DNA of 64,000 nt, taken from the NCBI GenBank assembly GCA_035703165.1, contig DASSYR010000093.1, forward strand, positions 1-64,000, written 5' to 3'. The translations under genes and the position numbers were made by a program. The notes under the pieces were generated by a model that did not search any database, had not been told where the DNA came from, and saw only the letters and a list, made by a program, of their open reading frames with translations. The stretch is from AWTP1-9 sp035703165. GTDB taxonomy: Bacteria; Bacteroidota; Bacteroidia; Chitinophagales; Chitinophagaceae. Position 1 is the first letter of the stretch. Each line of letters starts with the position of its first letter. This document shows positions 7,419 to 15,309 of the stretch, piece after piece.

Positions 7419-9587
7419 TTATTTTAAAGATGCTTGAGCTGTTGTTGATTTGGGCTCGGCTTTAATATCCTTCCCAATTCTTTGCAAATAAGCAATCAGG
7501 GCAATAATCTCTTTGCTTTCCGGATTACCAATTCCTTCCACAGTCATTAACTGTCTTACTTTAGAATCGGCCTTTAATCCATCTGCAATTCTTTTTGCCT
7601 GGGTTAATAAATCCGTATTGGCAATTTGATCATATCCTTTTTCATACGGTACTCCCAGTGTTTGCATGGCTCTTATTTTAGCCGGTGTAGTAGAAATATC
7701 TAAATCATCTTGATACAACCAGGGGTACCGGGGCATAATACTTTTATCAGATGTTTGTCTGGGGTCAAACATGTGAAGGAAGTGCCATCCATCCGGATTT
7801 TTGCCACCTTCTCTTGCTAAATCAGGTCCGGTGCGTTTAGAACCCCATTGAAATGGATGATCATATACAAATTCGCCTGCTTTAGAGTATTCGCCATACC
7901 GGGCTACTTCATATCGGAAAGGACGAATCATTTGTGAATGACAAGTGTAACATCCTTCTCTTATATAAATATCGCGACCTTGTAATTCAAGTGGAGTGTA
8001 TGGCTTTACAGAAGCAATTGTTGGAATATTTGACTTTACCAGGAAGGTTGGAACTAATTCAACCAACCCGCCAATTAGTACTAAAATTAAACTTAGTACC
8101 AGCATTTGCATTGGTCTTCTTTCGATAACACGATGCCAATATTCTTTTACATGGCTATGTGCTTTTACAAGTGGAGCTGCTTCTGCTTCTTCATTAGCAA
8201 TAAAACTTCCCTGTTTAACGGTTTTGTATAAGTTATAAACCATAAACAATGCACCTGCCAGGTATAAAGTGCCTCCAATGCTACGGGTAATGTACATGGG
8301 AATAATTTGAGTCACCGTTTCCAGGAAAGGATATTGCAAGGTTCCGTCCTCAGTAAATTGTTTCCACATAAGGCTTTGCGTAAAACCAGCCCAATACATT
8401 GGAATTGCATATAAAACGATACCGATTGTTCCCAGCCAAAAATGGTTGGTAGCTAATTTTTTAGAATAAAGAGGCGTATTAAACATTTTGGGCACGAGGT
8501 AATATAACATGCCAAATGCCATAAAACCATTCCACCCTAATCCGCCAATATGTACGTGTCCAATAATCCAGTCGCTAAAGTGAGCTATGGCATTTACATT
8601 TTTTAACGAAAGCATTGGGCCTTCAAAGGTGCTCATACCATAGCAGGTAACAGCCACTACAAAAAATTTCAATACAGGTTCCTCTCTCACTTTATCCCAC
8701 GCACCACGGAGTGTAAACAAACCATTAAGCATACCGCCCCAACTGGGAGCAATCAGCATTACAGAAAATACAACACCGAGTGATTGAGCCCAATCTGGTA
8801 AAGCCGTATATAATAAGTGGTGCGGCCCAGCCCATATATAAATAAATATCAAAGCCCAAAAGTGTATAATAGAAAGGCGATATGAGTAAACTGGACGATT
8901 AGCGGCTTTTGGCAGAAAATAATACATCAAACCGAGAATGGGTGTGGTAAGAAAGAATGCCACTGCGTTATGGCCATACCACCATTGTACCAAAGCATCC
9001 TGTACTCCAGCATACCAACTATAACTTTTTAGCAGGTTAACCGGAATTTCTATTGAGTTTACAATATGCAGCATAGCAACTGTAACCCAGGTAGCAATAT
9101 AAAACCATATAGCAACGTAAATATGAGACTCACGCCGCTTAATAATGGTACCAAACATATTGATGCCAAATACCACCCATATTAGGGTGATAAGAATGTC
9201 AATTGGCCATTCCAACTCCGCATATTCTTTACCCGTGGTGATTCCAAAAAATAAAGTTGCGGCAGCTAAAACAATAATGGATTGCCAACCCCAAAAATGT
9301 AGCCAGCTTAGTTTATCACTAAACATGCGGGCTTTGCACAAGCGCTGTAATGAATAATACACACCGGTAAACATACAGTTACCTACAAAAGCAAATATCA
9401 CTGCGTTAGTGTGAATGGGGCGCAGGCGCCCGAATGTAGTACCCGGGTAGTTCAACGCGGTACCAGGGGCATAAAACTGTATGGCCACCCACAAACCGGC
9501 AATCATACCTACTACACCCCAAAGAACTGTTGCGTAAGCAAAAGCTCTTACAATTTTGTTGTCATAATAAAACTTTTCCAGTTGCAT
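7419..9587 (-). CDS. ccoN: cbb3-type cytochrome c oxidase, fused CcoN-CcoO
   Basis: A 722-residue fusion of catalytic subunit I and haem subunit II. The CcoN part (about 1-475) shows the haem b/b3 and CuB histidine motifs RPIHTNAVIF (His59), WWYGHNAV (His206), GPHHLLY (His256-257) and GHVHIGGLGWN (His344/346). After a linker the CcoO part begins with a helix (about 494-516), then the c-type haem site CYTCH at 546-550 in the classic CYTCHSQMIRP context, and an axial-Met motif MPRYPWL at 618-624. Fusion of ccoN and ccoO is typical of Bacteroidota. The enzyme reduces O2 at very low oxygen and pumps protons. Confidence 0.97.
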   Translation of the reverse strand: MQLEKFYYDNKIVRAFAYATVLWGVVGMIAGLWVAIQFYAPGTALNYPGTTFGRLRPIHTNAVIFAFVGNCMFTGVYYSLQRLCKARMFSDKLSWLHFWGWQSIIVLAAATLFFGITTGKEYAELEWPIDILITLIWVVFGINMFGTIIKRRESHIYVAIWFYIATWVTVAMLHIVNSIEIPVNLLKSYSWYAGVQDALVQWWYGHNAVAFFLTTPILGLMYYFLPKAANRPVYSYRLSIIHFWALIFIYIWAGPHHLLYTALPDWAQSLGVVFSVMLIAPSWGGMLNGLFTLRGAWDKVREEPVLKFFVVAVTCYGMSTFEGPMLSLKNVNAIAHFSDWIIGHVHIGGLGWNGFMAFGMLYYLVPKMFNTPLYSKKLATNHFWLGTIGIVLYAIPMYWAGFTQSLMWKQFTEDGTLQYPFLETVTQIIPMYITRSIGGTLYLAGALFMVYNLYKTVKQGSFIANEEAEAAPLVKAHSHVKEYWHRVIERRPMQMLVLSLILVLIGGLVELVPTFLVKSNIPTIASVKPYTPLELQGRDIYIREGCYTCHSQMIRPFRYEVARYGEYSKAGEFVYDHPFQWGSKRTGPDLAREGGKNPDGWHFLHMFDPRQTSDKSIMPRYPWLYQDDLDISTTPAKIRAMQTLGVPYEKGYDQIANTDLLTQAKRIADGLKADSKVRQLMTVEGIGNPESKEIIALIAYLQRIGKDIKAEPKSTTAQASLK

Positions 9588-9662
9588 ATTTTAGTCTTGG
9601 GTTTAATATTTAAAGTATTTGCTTATTTAATTATTAATTTGATGAGGTTGTACAATTTGAGA

Positions 9663-9830
9663 TCAAAAAGTTCCGCTTTTGGGAGGTGGGGGGGAGTCAT
9701 CAAAAAGTATCCGACGGGGAGGGGAGTAATCATCTTCAAATTGACCTTTCTTTACACTCCAGATAAAAGCGATAAGGAATAGTGAGGCAACACAAATACT
9801 TGCCAGTAATAAGACAATTATTACGCTCAT
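9663..9830 (-). CDS. ccoS: CcoS, cbb3 oxidase maturation protein
   Basis: A 55-residue protein starting MSVIIVLLLASICVASLF with one helix, followed by FIWSVKKGQFEDDYSPPRR. The WSVKxGQFDD-type segment after a single N-terminal helix is the diagnostic feature of CcoS. The tail has a PPPP run. CcoS is needed for inserting cofactors into CcoN. It is first in the ccoS-ccoNO-ccoQ-ccoP-ccoG-fixH row, 75 nt before ccoNO and 141 nt after ccoI, with its own putative FNR-type promoter. Confidence 0.9.
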   Translation of the reverse strand: MSVIIVLLLASICVASLFLIAFIWSVKKGQFEDDYSPPRRILFDDSPPPPKSGTF

Positions 9831-9855
9831 AGTTTCTCCTTTCTTGGTTTAGAAA

Positions 9856-9899
9856 CAAATGTATAGGGGGTGATTAAGCCACTAGTTGATTGAACTCAT
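9856..9899 (-). promoter_or_regulatory. Putative FNR/Crp-type operator plus -7 element upstream of ccoS
   Basis: Read on the minus strand, ATGAGTTCAATCAA (9899-9886) matches TTGA-N6-TCAA in seven of eight defined bases. Exactly 22 nt further on comes TACATTTG (9863-9856), a perfect TAnnTTTG element. If transcription starts about 5 nt after it, the palindrome is centred near -41.5, the classic class II activator position. The same geometry recurs in front of ccoI. Confidence 0.55.
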
Positions 9900-9971
9900 C
9901 CGGAAGGGTGATTTTTGTCAAAAATTCATAAAAAGCAATCCAGGAGAAGCCGAGTGGTGGTAAATATGTGC

Positions 9972-12359
9972 TTATAATTTTAACCATTTTGCTACCAAAC
10001 TACTACTGCCAAATGTTAGTAATAAAATACTCAGGGAACTGGATGGCATCAATATAGCAGCAACTACAGGAGAAAGCACTCCCTGCAGTGCAAAGAATAA
10101 ACCTATAATATTATAAACAATAGAAAGAATAAAGCTTGCCATTACAATTTGCTTATTAGCCCTGCAAAGCAAAATAAAACGAGAAAGTTTGGGTAAGTGG
10201 CTTGCTTCTAAAATCGCATCACTGGCAGGAGTAAAGTTATTGGCTGTTTCCGTTAGCGCTATCCCCACATTGCTTTGTTTTAAGGCAACAGCATCATTTA
10301 ATCCATCGCCAATCATCATTACCTGTTCATTATCTTTTTGTAATTGTTGTACGTATTGAAGTTTATCGGCCGGCGATTGTTCAAAAAAAATATTTGTTTG
10401 TTTTCCCATTAATTGCCGTATGTTCTCTTTTTCGGCAGAGTTATCGCCTGAAATAACGGATAAGCGAAATTGTTTTTTTAAATTATTTATTAGTAAGGGC
10501 AATGTTTCCCTGTAATGATTTTGAAAGCGGAAATAACCCATCAGCCTGTTTCCGATGGAAACATATACTTTTGTCCCCTCATCACCTGAATCATTAATTC
10601 CTTTGATGAATTTTTTAGAACCCAAAGCAATTAATTCGCCGTTTACAATACCTCGTATTCCTTCGCCCTTTATTTCAGTAAAATCAACCACTTCTGTTTT
10701 TTTATTTCCCGGTAGAAGCGAGGAGAGTGATTTACTTAACGGGTGTGTTGATTGCGCTGCTAAAGCGTTGATAAAATATTCTTGTTTTTTGGTTAAGGGT
10801 ATTCCGTCATATACGATATCCTGATGATGAGTATCAGTAAGAGTACCTGTTTTGTCAAAAACAATATGATTGATATTGGCGATGTCCTCAATGGTTTGGG
10901 CATTGCGTAAATAAAACTTATTTCTTGCAAGGATGGATAGGATATTACCATTAGTAAAAGTATTGGATAACAACAATGCACAGGGGCAGGCAACTATTAA
11001 AACCGTGGTTATTACATTCCAGGATTTGTGACTATCATAAAATGACCAGTAAATAGCGCCGATTAATGCAATAACGAAAACGATATAGGTAAAGTAGCGG
11101 CTTAATACATGCACAAAGGATCTGTTGTTTTCTTGACTTTGTTTTATTTCATCTTTATTCCACAACCGGGTCAAATAGCCTTGCGCCACTTCTTTCATTA
11201 CCAGTATTTCAATATTTCCGGCAGTTTGTTTACCCCCTGCATATACAAATTCGCCCACTTCTTTTGCAACGGGAAGAGATTCTCCTGTTACAAAACTATA
11301 ATCAATAAAGGCTTTTCCTTTTGTAAGTATGCCATCGGCCGGAATCAATTCTTCATTGTGAATTAACAAAGTGTCATTGGGTTTAATATCCGGTAGTGCG
11401 GTAGGTATTTGTTCATCATTTTTTAAAACCGTTACCGCAACTGGGAAATAGGAAGTATAATCTCTTTCAAAAGAAAGTTGCTGATGTGTTTTTTGCTGAA
11501 GAACTCTGCCCACCAACATAAAGAACACGATACCCGTCATTGAATCAAAATAACCCGCCCCCGTTCCACTAATCACTTCGTAAGTACTTCGTACAAAGGT
11601 CATCAAAATAGCTAAGGCAATTGGTGCATCTATATTCAAAAACTTATGTTTCAGGCTTTTCCATGCTGATTCATAAAATGGTTGTGCGCTGTACAATAAT
11701 ACGGGAAGAGATAAGATAAAATTAAATGTGCGAAATAAGGTTTGAAGGTTTTTTTCTGCTGTTTCCAGGCCAAGATATTCCGGAAAGCTCATCAACATAA
11801 TATTAGCAAAGCAAAATCCGGCTATCCCTAATTGGTATATGATTGACTTGTTTACTCGGGGTTTTGCCTGTTTTAAATCATGCAGGCTTAGATAGGGTTC
11901 ATAACCAATGGAATTAAGCAGTTCTACCACCTCTCTTAACGATACTTCTTTATGATTGAAACGAACAGTTACTTCTTTTCGGGTAAAGTTTACAGTGGAG
12001 GCAATAACTCCTTTGTTAAGCCTGTGCAGGCTTTCCAGCAAATACAAACAGGAACTGCAATGCATTTGTGGTAAATAAAGAACAATGTGTGTTTGTGTAT
12101 CGTTTTTAAAAGCAATCAGTTGTTGCTGAATATCAGCATCATCTAAAAAAGCAAATTTATCTTTTCTTACAGCTATACGCTGGTTGATGCCCGGATTTTG
12201 ATTCAAATTATAATATTCACAAAGGCCGTTTTTATTGATAATCTGGTAAACCATTTTACAACCCTCGCAGCAAAACTGCTTTTCATCCAGCACTATGGCA
12301 AGAGATACGCAATCTTCTCCACAGTGGGCACATTGTACCTGTTTATCCGTAATGGGCAT
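9972..12359 (-). CDS. ccoI: CcoI/FixI copper-translocating P1B-type ATPase
   Basis: A 795-residue P-type ATPase. An N-terminal cysteine-rich domain (CAHCGEDC at 10-17, CCEGC at 30-34) is followed by a heavy-metal-associated domain with HCSSC at 100-104, then eight predicted helices. TGES is at 358-361, the metal-transport CPC at 458-460, the phosphorylated DKTGT at 502-506 and GDGLND in the hinge. The extra N-terminal cysteine domain is typical of FixI/CcoI, which exports copper for oxidase assembly. It heads the cco locus and is divergent from the regulator pair. A housekeeping CopA role is less likely because of the location. Confidence 0.94.
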   Translation of the reverse strand: MPITDKQVQCAHCGEDCVSLAIVLDEKQFCCEGCKMVYQIINKNGLCEYYNLNQNPGINQRIAVRKDKFAFLDDADIQQQLIAFKNDTQTHIVLYLPQMHCSSCLYLLESLHRLNKGVIASTVNFTRKEVTVRFNHKEVSLREVVELLNSIGYEPYLSLHDLKQAKPRVNKSIIYQLGIAGFCFANIMLMSFPEYLGLETAEKNLQTLFRTFNFILSLPVLLYSAQPFYESAWKSLKHKFLNIDAPIALAILMTFVRSTYEVISGTGAGYFDSMTGIVFFMLVGRVLQQKTHQQLSFERDYTSYFPVAVTVLKNDEQIPTALPDIKPNDTLLIHNEELIPADGILTKGKAFIDYSFVTGESLPVAKEVGEFVYAGGKQTAGNIEILVMKEVAQGYLTRLWNKDEIKQSQENNRSFVHVLSRYFTYIVFVIALIGAIYWSFYDSHKSWNVITTVLIVACPCALLLSNTFTNGNILSILARNKFYLRNAQTIEDIANINHIVFDKTGTLTDTHHQDIVYDGIPLTKKQEYFINALAAQSTHPLSKSLSSLLPGNKKTEVVDFTEIKGEGIRGIVNGELIALGSKKFIKGINDSGDEGTKVYVSIGNRLMGYFRFQNHYRETLPLLINNLKKQFRLSVISGDNSAEKENIRQLMGKQTNIFFEQSPADKLQYVQQLQKDNEQVMMIGDGLNDAVALKQSNVGIALTETANNFTPASDAILEASHLPKLSRFILLCRANKQIVMASFILSIVYNIIGLFFALQGVLSPVVAAILMPSSSLSILLLTFGSSSLVAKWLKL

Positions 12360-12380
12360 AACCTTATTTTAAGTATGGGG

Positions 12381-12424
12381 CGAAAGTATAATCCGGTACG
12401 GTGTAAAGGGTTGAGAATACTCAA
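12381..12424 (-). promoter_or_regulatory. Putative FNR/Crp-type operator plus -7 element upstream of ccoI
   Basis: TTGAGTATTCTCAA on the minus strand (12424-12411) is a perfect palindrome fitting TTGA-N6-TCAA. After exactly 22 nt it is followed by TACTTTCG (12388-12381), one mismatch from TAnnTTTG. This puts the palindrome near -41.5. The site also lies about 100 nt upstream of the divergent histidine kinase gene and could affect both. Confidence 0.6.
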
Positions 12425-12522
12425 TCAATTAGCTGATAACAATCAGTGCAACGGAAAATCCAGTAAATTGCTTTTTATTTAGTAACAAATTACAAAAAAT
12501 CATCTTTGAGCGATTCAGACCC

Positions 12523-14088
12523 ATGTATAATTATAAAAAAAGCAATATTCTTTTCTTTTGTGTAATTGTATTTATTATTACTGTATGCCTGGAATTTTAT
12601 TTTCCTGAGTATATATTTTTTGATGGGGGGCTGCTGACACTAATTGTAATGACCATATTTCTAAAAGAGGATCATTATACTTATTTATTTGGAATAGCCA
12701 GTTTTCTGTTAGTATTTGTTACTTTTTTTCAACATAGTAACTTAGCTGCTACCCAGGTAATGTTGCAACATTTATTTTCTATGTTGCTTATTGCGGGTAC
12801 TGTTTTACTGGTTCTTTATGTAAAAAAACTTACCAGGGAAAGAGAGTCAGAGGAACACCAAATTAATGCTTTGTTTTACAATAGCACCGAAGGAATTGTT
12901 CTTGCAGATCAAACGGGTAAAATGATTTTGGTAAACCCGGCAGCAGAAAAAATGTTTGGTTATGATAAAAACGAATTGTTATCAAAGTCTGTAGAAATAT
13001 TGATTCCGAAACGATTTACCGTAAACCACGAAAAATTTCGCAATAATTTTAATGAATCGCCCCAAAGCCGCAGAATGGGGCATGGTCGCGATTTATTTGG
13101 AAAGCGTAAAGATGGCGTAGAAATTCCCGTTGAAATCAGCCTTAGTTATTATTATCAGAAAAAAGGTATTTATGTGATCGCATTTATTATAGATATAACT
13201 GTAAGAAAAGAAGCAGAAAAAAAGCTTTTGGAGCAGAAAGAACAGTTAGAAAAAATTACAGATGATGTTAGACGGTTAAATATTGAATTGGAAAATAAGG
13301 TAGAAGAAAGAACTTTAATTTTGAAAGAAGCTCTTCAGGAATTAGAGAAATCACAACAGGAGCTAAGTGAAGCGTTGGACAAAGAAAAAGAATTGAGTGA
13401 AATTAAATCCCGCTTTGTTTCGATGGCCTCGCATGAATTTCGTACCCCGCTTAGTACAGTGTTATCGTCCGCATCTATCTTAAGCAAGTATTCTCTCACA
13501 GAAGACCAAGGTAAAAGAGAAAGGCACATTGCTAAAATAAAAGATTCTGTAAAACACCTGAATGAATTACTGGAAGATTTCCTGTCTTTAGGCAAGCTGG
13601 AAGAAGGAAAGATTACTACGGAGTTTACTCAATTTGATATAAAAGACTTTTTGCAGGATGTAGTAGATGAAATGAAAACGATTAAAAAGCCCGGGCAGGA
13701 AATTATATTAACATTGTCGGATAATTTGATATTTAGTACCGATAAGCGATTATTAAAAAACATTCTTATTAATCTTATTGGTAATGCTATAAAATTTTCA
13801 AAAGAGAACAGCCCAATATGGATAACGCCTGCAATTGTTGGCGATAAATTGGAAATTGCTGTTAAAGATGAAGGTATTGGCATTTCAAAAGAGGACCAGC
13901 AACATTTGTTTAGCAGTTTCTTCCGGGGTAAAAATGCCGAAAATATACAAGGAACCGGCTTGGGGCTTCACATCGTAAGTCGCTATTTAAATTTAATTTA
14001 TGGGGATGTAAAAATTGATAGTGATTTGGGGAAGGGAACAACAATTACCATAATTTTACCATTTATGAAAAATGAACGCTATGCATAG
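12523..14088 (+). CDS. FixL-like membrane PAS histidine kinase
   Basis: A 521-residue sensor kinase: about four helices in residues 9-101, a PAS domain (about 115-228), a coiled linker (232-295), HisKA with phospho-His304 in MASHEFRTPL, and an HATPase domain with GTGLGLHIV near the end. The layout is that of rhizobial FixL. In the PAS domain His169 (VNHEKF) and Arg189 (GHGRDLFG) fall where I place FixL's haem-ligand His200 and O2-sensing Arg220, so haem-based oxygen sensing is plausible but unproven; many non-haem PAS domains share a His here. It is divergent from ccoI and overlaps the response regulator. Confidence 0.85.
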   Translation: MYNYKKSNILFFCVIVFIITVCLEFYFPEYIFFDGGLLTLIVMTIFLKEDHYTYLFGIASFLLVFVTFFQHSNLAATQVMLQHLFSMLLIAGTVLLVLYVKKLTRERESEEHQINALFYNSTEGIVLADQTGKMILVNPAAEKMFGYDKNELLSKSVEILIPKRFTVNHEKFRNNFNESPQSRRMGHGRDLFGKRKDGVEIPVEISLSYYYQKKGIYVIAFIIDITVRKEAEKKLLEQKEQLEKITDDVRRLNIELENKVEERTLILKEALQELEKSQQELSEALDKEKELSEIKSRFVSMASHEFRTPLSTVLSSASILSKYSLTEDQGKRERHIAKIKDSVKHLNELLEDFLSLGKLEEGKITTEFTQFDIKDFLQDVVDEMKTIKKPGQEIILTLSDNLIFSTDKRLLKNILINLIGNAIKFSKENSPIWITPAIVGDKLEIAVKDEGIGISKEDQQHLFSSFFRGKNAENIQGTGLGLHIVSRYLNLIYGDVKIDSDLGKGTTITIILPFMKNERYA

Positions 14089-15139
14089 TATTTTAGTAAT
14101 TGACGACAATAATGATATAAGAGAAAATACGGCAGAGATCCTTTCATTAGCCGGATACCAGACTTATACCGCCGAAAACGGGAAAAAAGGCGTAGAAATA
14201 GCGCTAAAAGAAAAGCCATCTCTTATTGTTTGCGATATAATGATGCCCGAACTTGACGGTTATGGCGTTTTGCATTTGCTTAAAAAGAATATTGAAACAG
14301 AAAATATTCCCTTTATTTTTCTTACTGCTAAAACAGAAAGAGCCGATTTTCGCAAGGGTATGGAAATGGGAGCTGATGATTATATAACAAAGCCCTTTGA
14401 TGATTTGGAATTATTAAAAGCTGTTGAAATTCGTTTAAAGAAACTGGATATTTTGCAAGGCAAATATTCTCAGGACGAACAGGGTGTTAATGAATTTATG
14501 AGGGAATTAAAAGGCTCTGGGCTTTTGAATATGCAATTGGATAATTACGATAATGAGGACTTATCAAAAAAGCAGACCCTTTATTCCGAAGGTAAGCGAC
14601 CTAAATACCTCTATTATTTAAAAAAGGGTAAGATTAAAACCTATAAGGTGCATGACGATGGTAAAGAATATATTACCAATCTTTACAGCGAGGGAGATTT
14701 TATAGGTCATCTTGCTTTGCTTGAAAACCGGAGTTATGACGACACGGCAGAGGTATTGGAGGAAGCGGAAGTGGTGTTGGTTCCCTCCGATGAATTTTTA
14801 ACTGCGGTATATAACGACATGGCCATTGCCGGAAAATTTATCCGGCTGATAGCTAATGATGTAAAAGAAAAAGAAGAACGCCTGCTACACCTTGCTTATG
14901 ATTCCTTACGCAAAAGAGTTGCCAAAGCTTTAGTTGATATTTATTCCAAGTTTAATAAAGATAAGAAAGAGGGTAACCCCATTGATATTTCAAGAGAAGA
15001 TATTGCTCAATATGTTGGAACAGCTACGGAATCGTTAATACGAACCCTGAGTGATTTTAAATCTGAAAAGCTGATTGAAATTAAGGAAGGAAAAATTAAA
15101 ATCATTAACCTGGATAAGTTAAATAGCCTGTTGTATTAG
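14081..15139 (+). CDS. Response regulator with receiver, cNMP-like and Crp/FNR HTH domains
   Basis: From the preferred ATG at 14081 the protein starts MHSILVIDD; an ATG at 14072 adds three residues. Numbering from 14072: receiver domain 1-125 with phospho-Asp55 (CDIMMPELDG) and Lys107; cyclic-nucleotide-like beta-barrel about 165-250; Crp-type HTH about 275-335. The barrel lacks the Arg-Ser/Thr-Ala phosphate-binding signature (it reads SYDDTAEV), so cAMP binding is doubtful. The recognition helix TATESLIRTL keeps Glu320 and Arg324, equivalent to FNR Glu209 and Arg213 that read TGA. It overlaps the kinase gene, so the two form a pair resembling FixL with a FixJ-FixK fusion. Confidence 0.87.
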   Translation: MHSILVIDDNNDIRENTAEILSLAGYQTYTAENGKKGVEIALKEKPSLIVCDIMMPELDGYGVLHLLKKNIETENIPFIFLTAKTERADFRKGMEMGADDYITKPFDDLELLKAVEIRLKKLDILQGKYSQDEQGVNEFMRELKGSGLLNMQLDNYDNEDLSKKQTLYSEGKRPKYLYYLKKGKIKTYKVHDDGKEYITNLYSEGDFIGHLALLENRSYDDTAEVLEEAEVVLVPSDEFLTAVYNDMAIAGKFIRLIANDVKEKEERLLHLAYDSLRKRVAKALVDIYSKFNKDKKEGNPIDISREDIAQYVGTATESLIRTLSDFKSEKLIEIKEGKIKIINLDKLNSLLY

Positions 15140-15309
15140 TAAACTCATGCCAGCTTCCTCCTCAGATTGACGGCCGCATTTTAAACATTTAAATTCAAAA
15201 AATCACCAACTATTTTTGACCACTTTACCAGATTATTCTCTAATTCCCAATTGCCGAAGATGGGATATGCCTATTGGGAGAGCGTAAATAGCACAACATG
15301 TTAATTTTA

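Noticed and set aside
9588..9662. Possible third FNR-type site before ccoNO (TTGATCTCAA)
   Set aside because: The half-sites are separated by 2 nt instead of 6, and no -7 element lies at the distance seen in the other two promoters.
9411..9782. 123-residue plus-strand frame over the 5' end of ccoNO and ccoS
   Set aside because: It lies antisense to two well-supported genes, has low-complexity composition and no recognisable domain.
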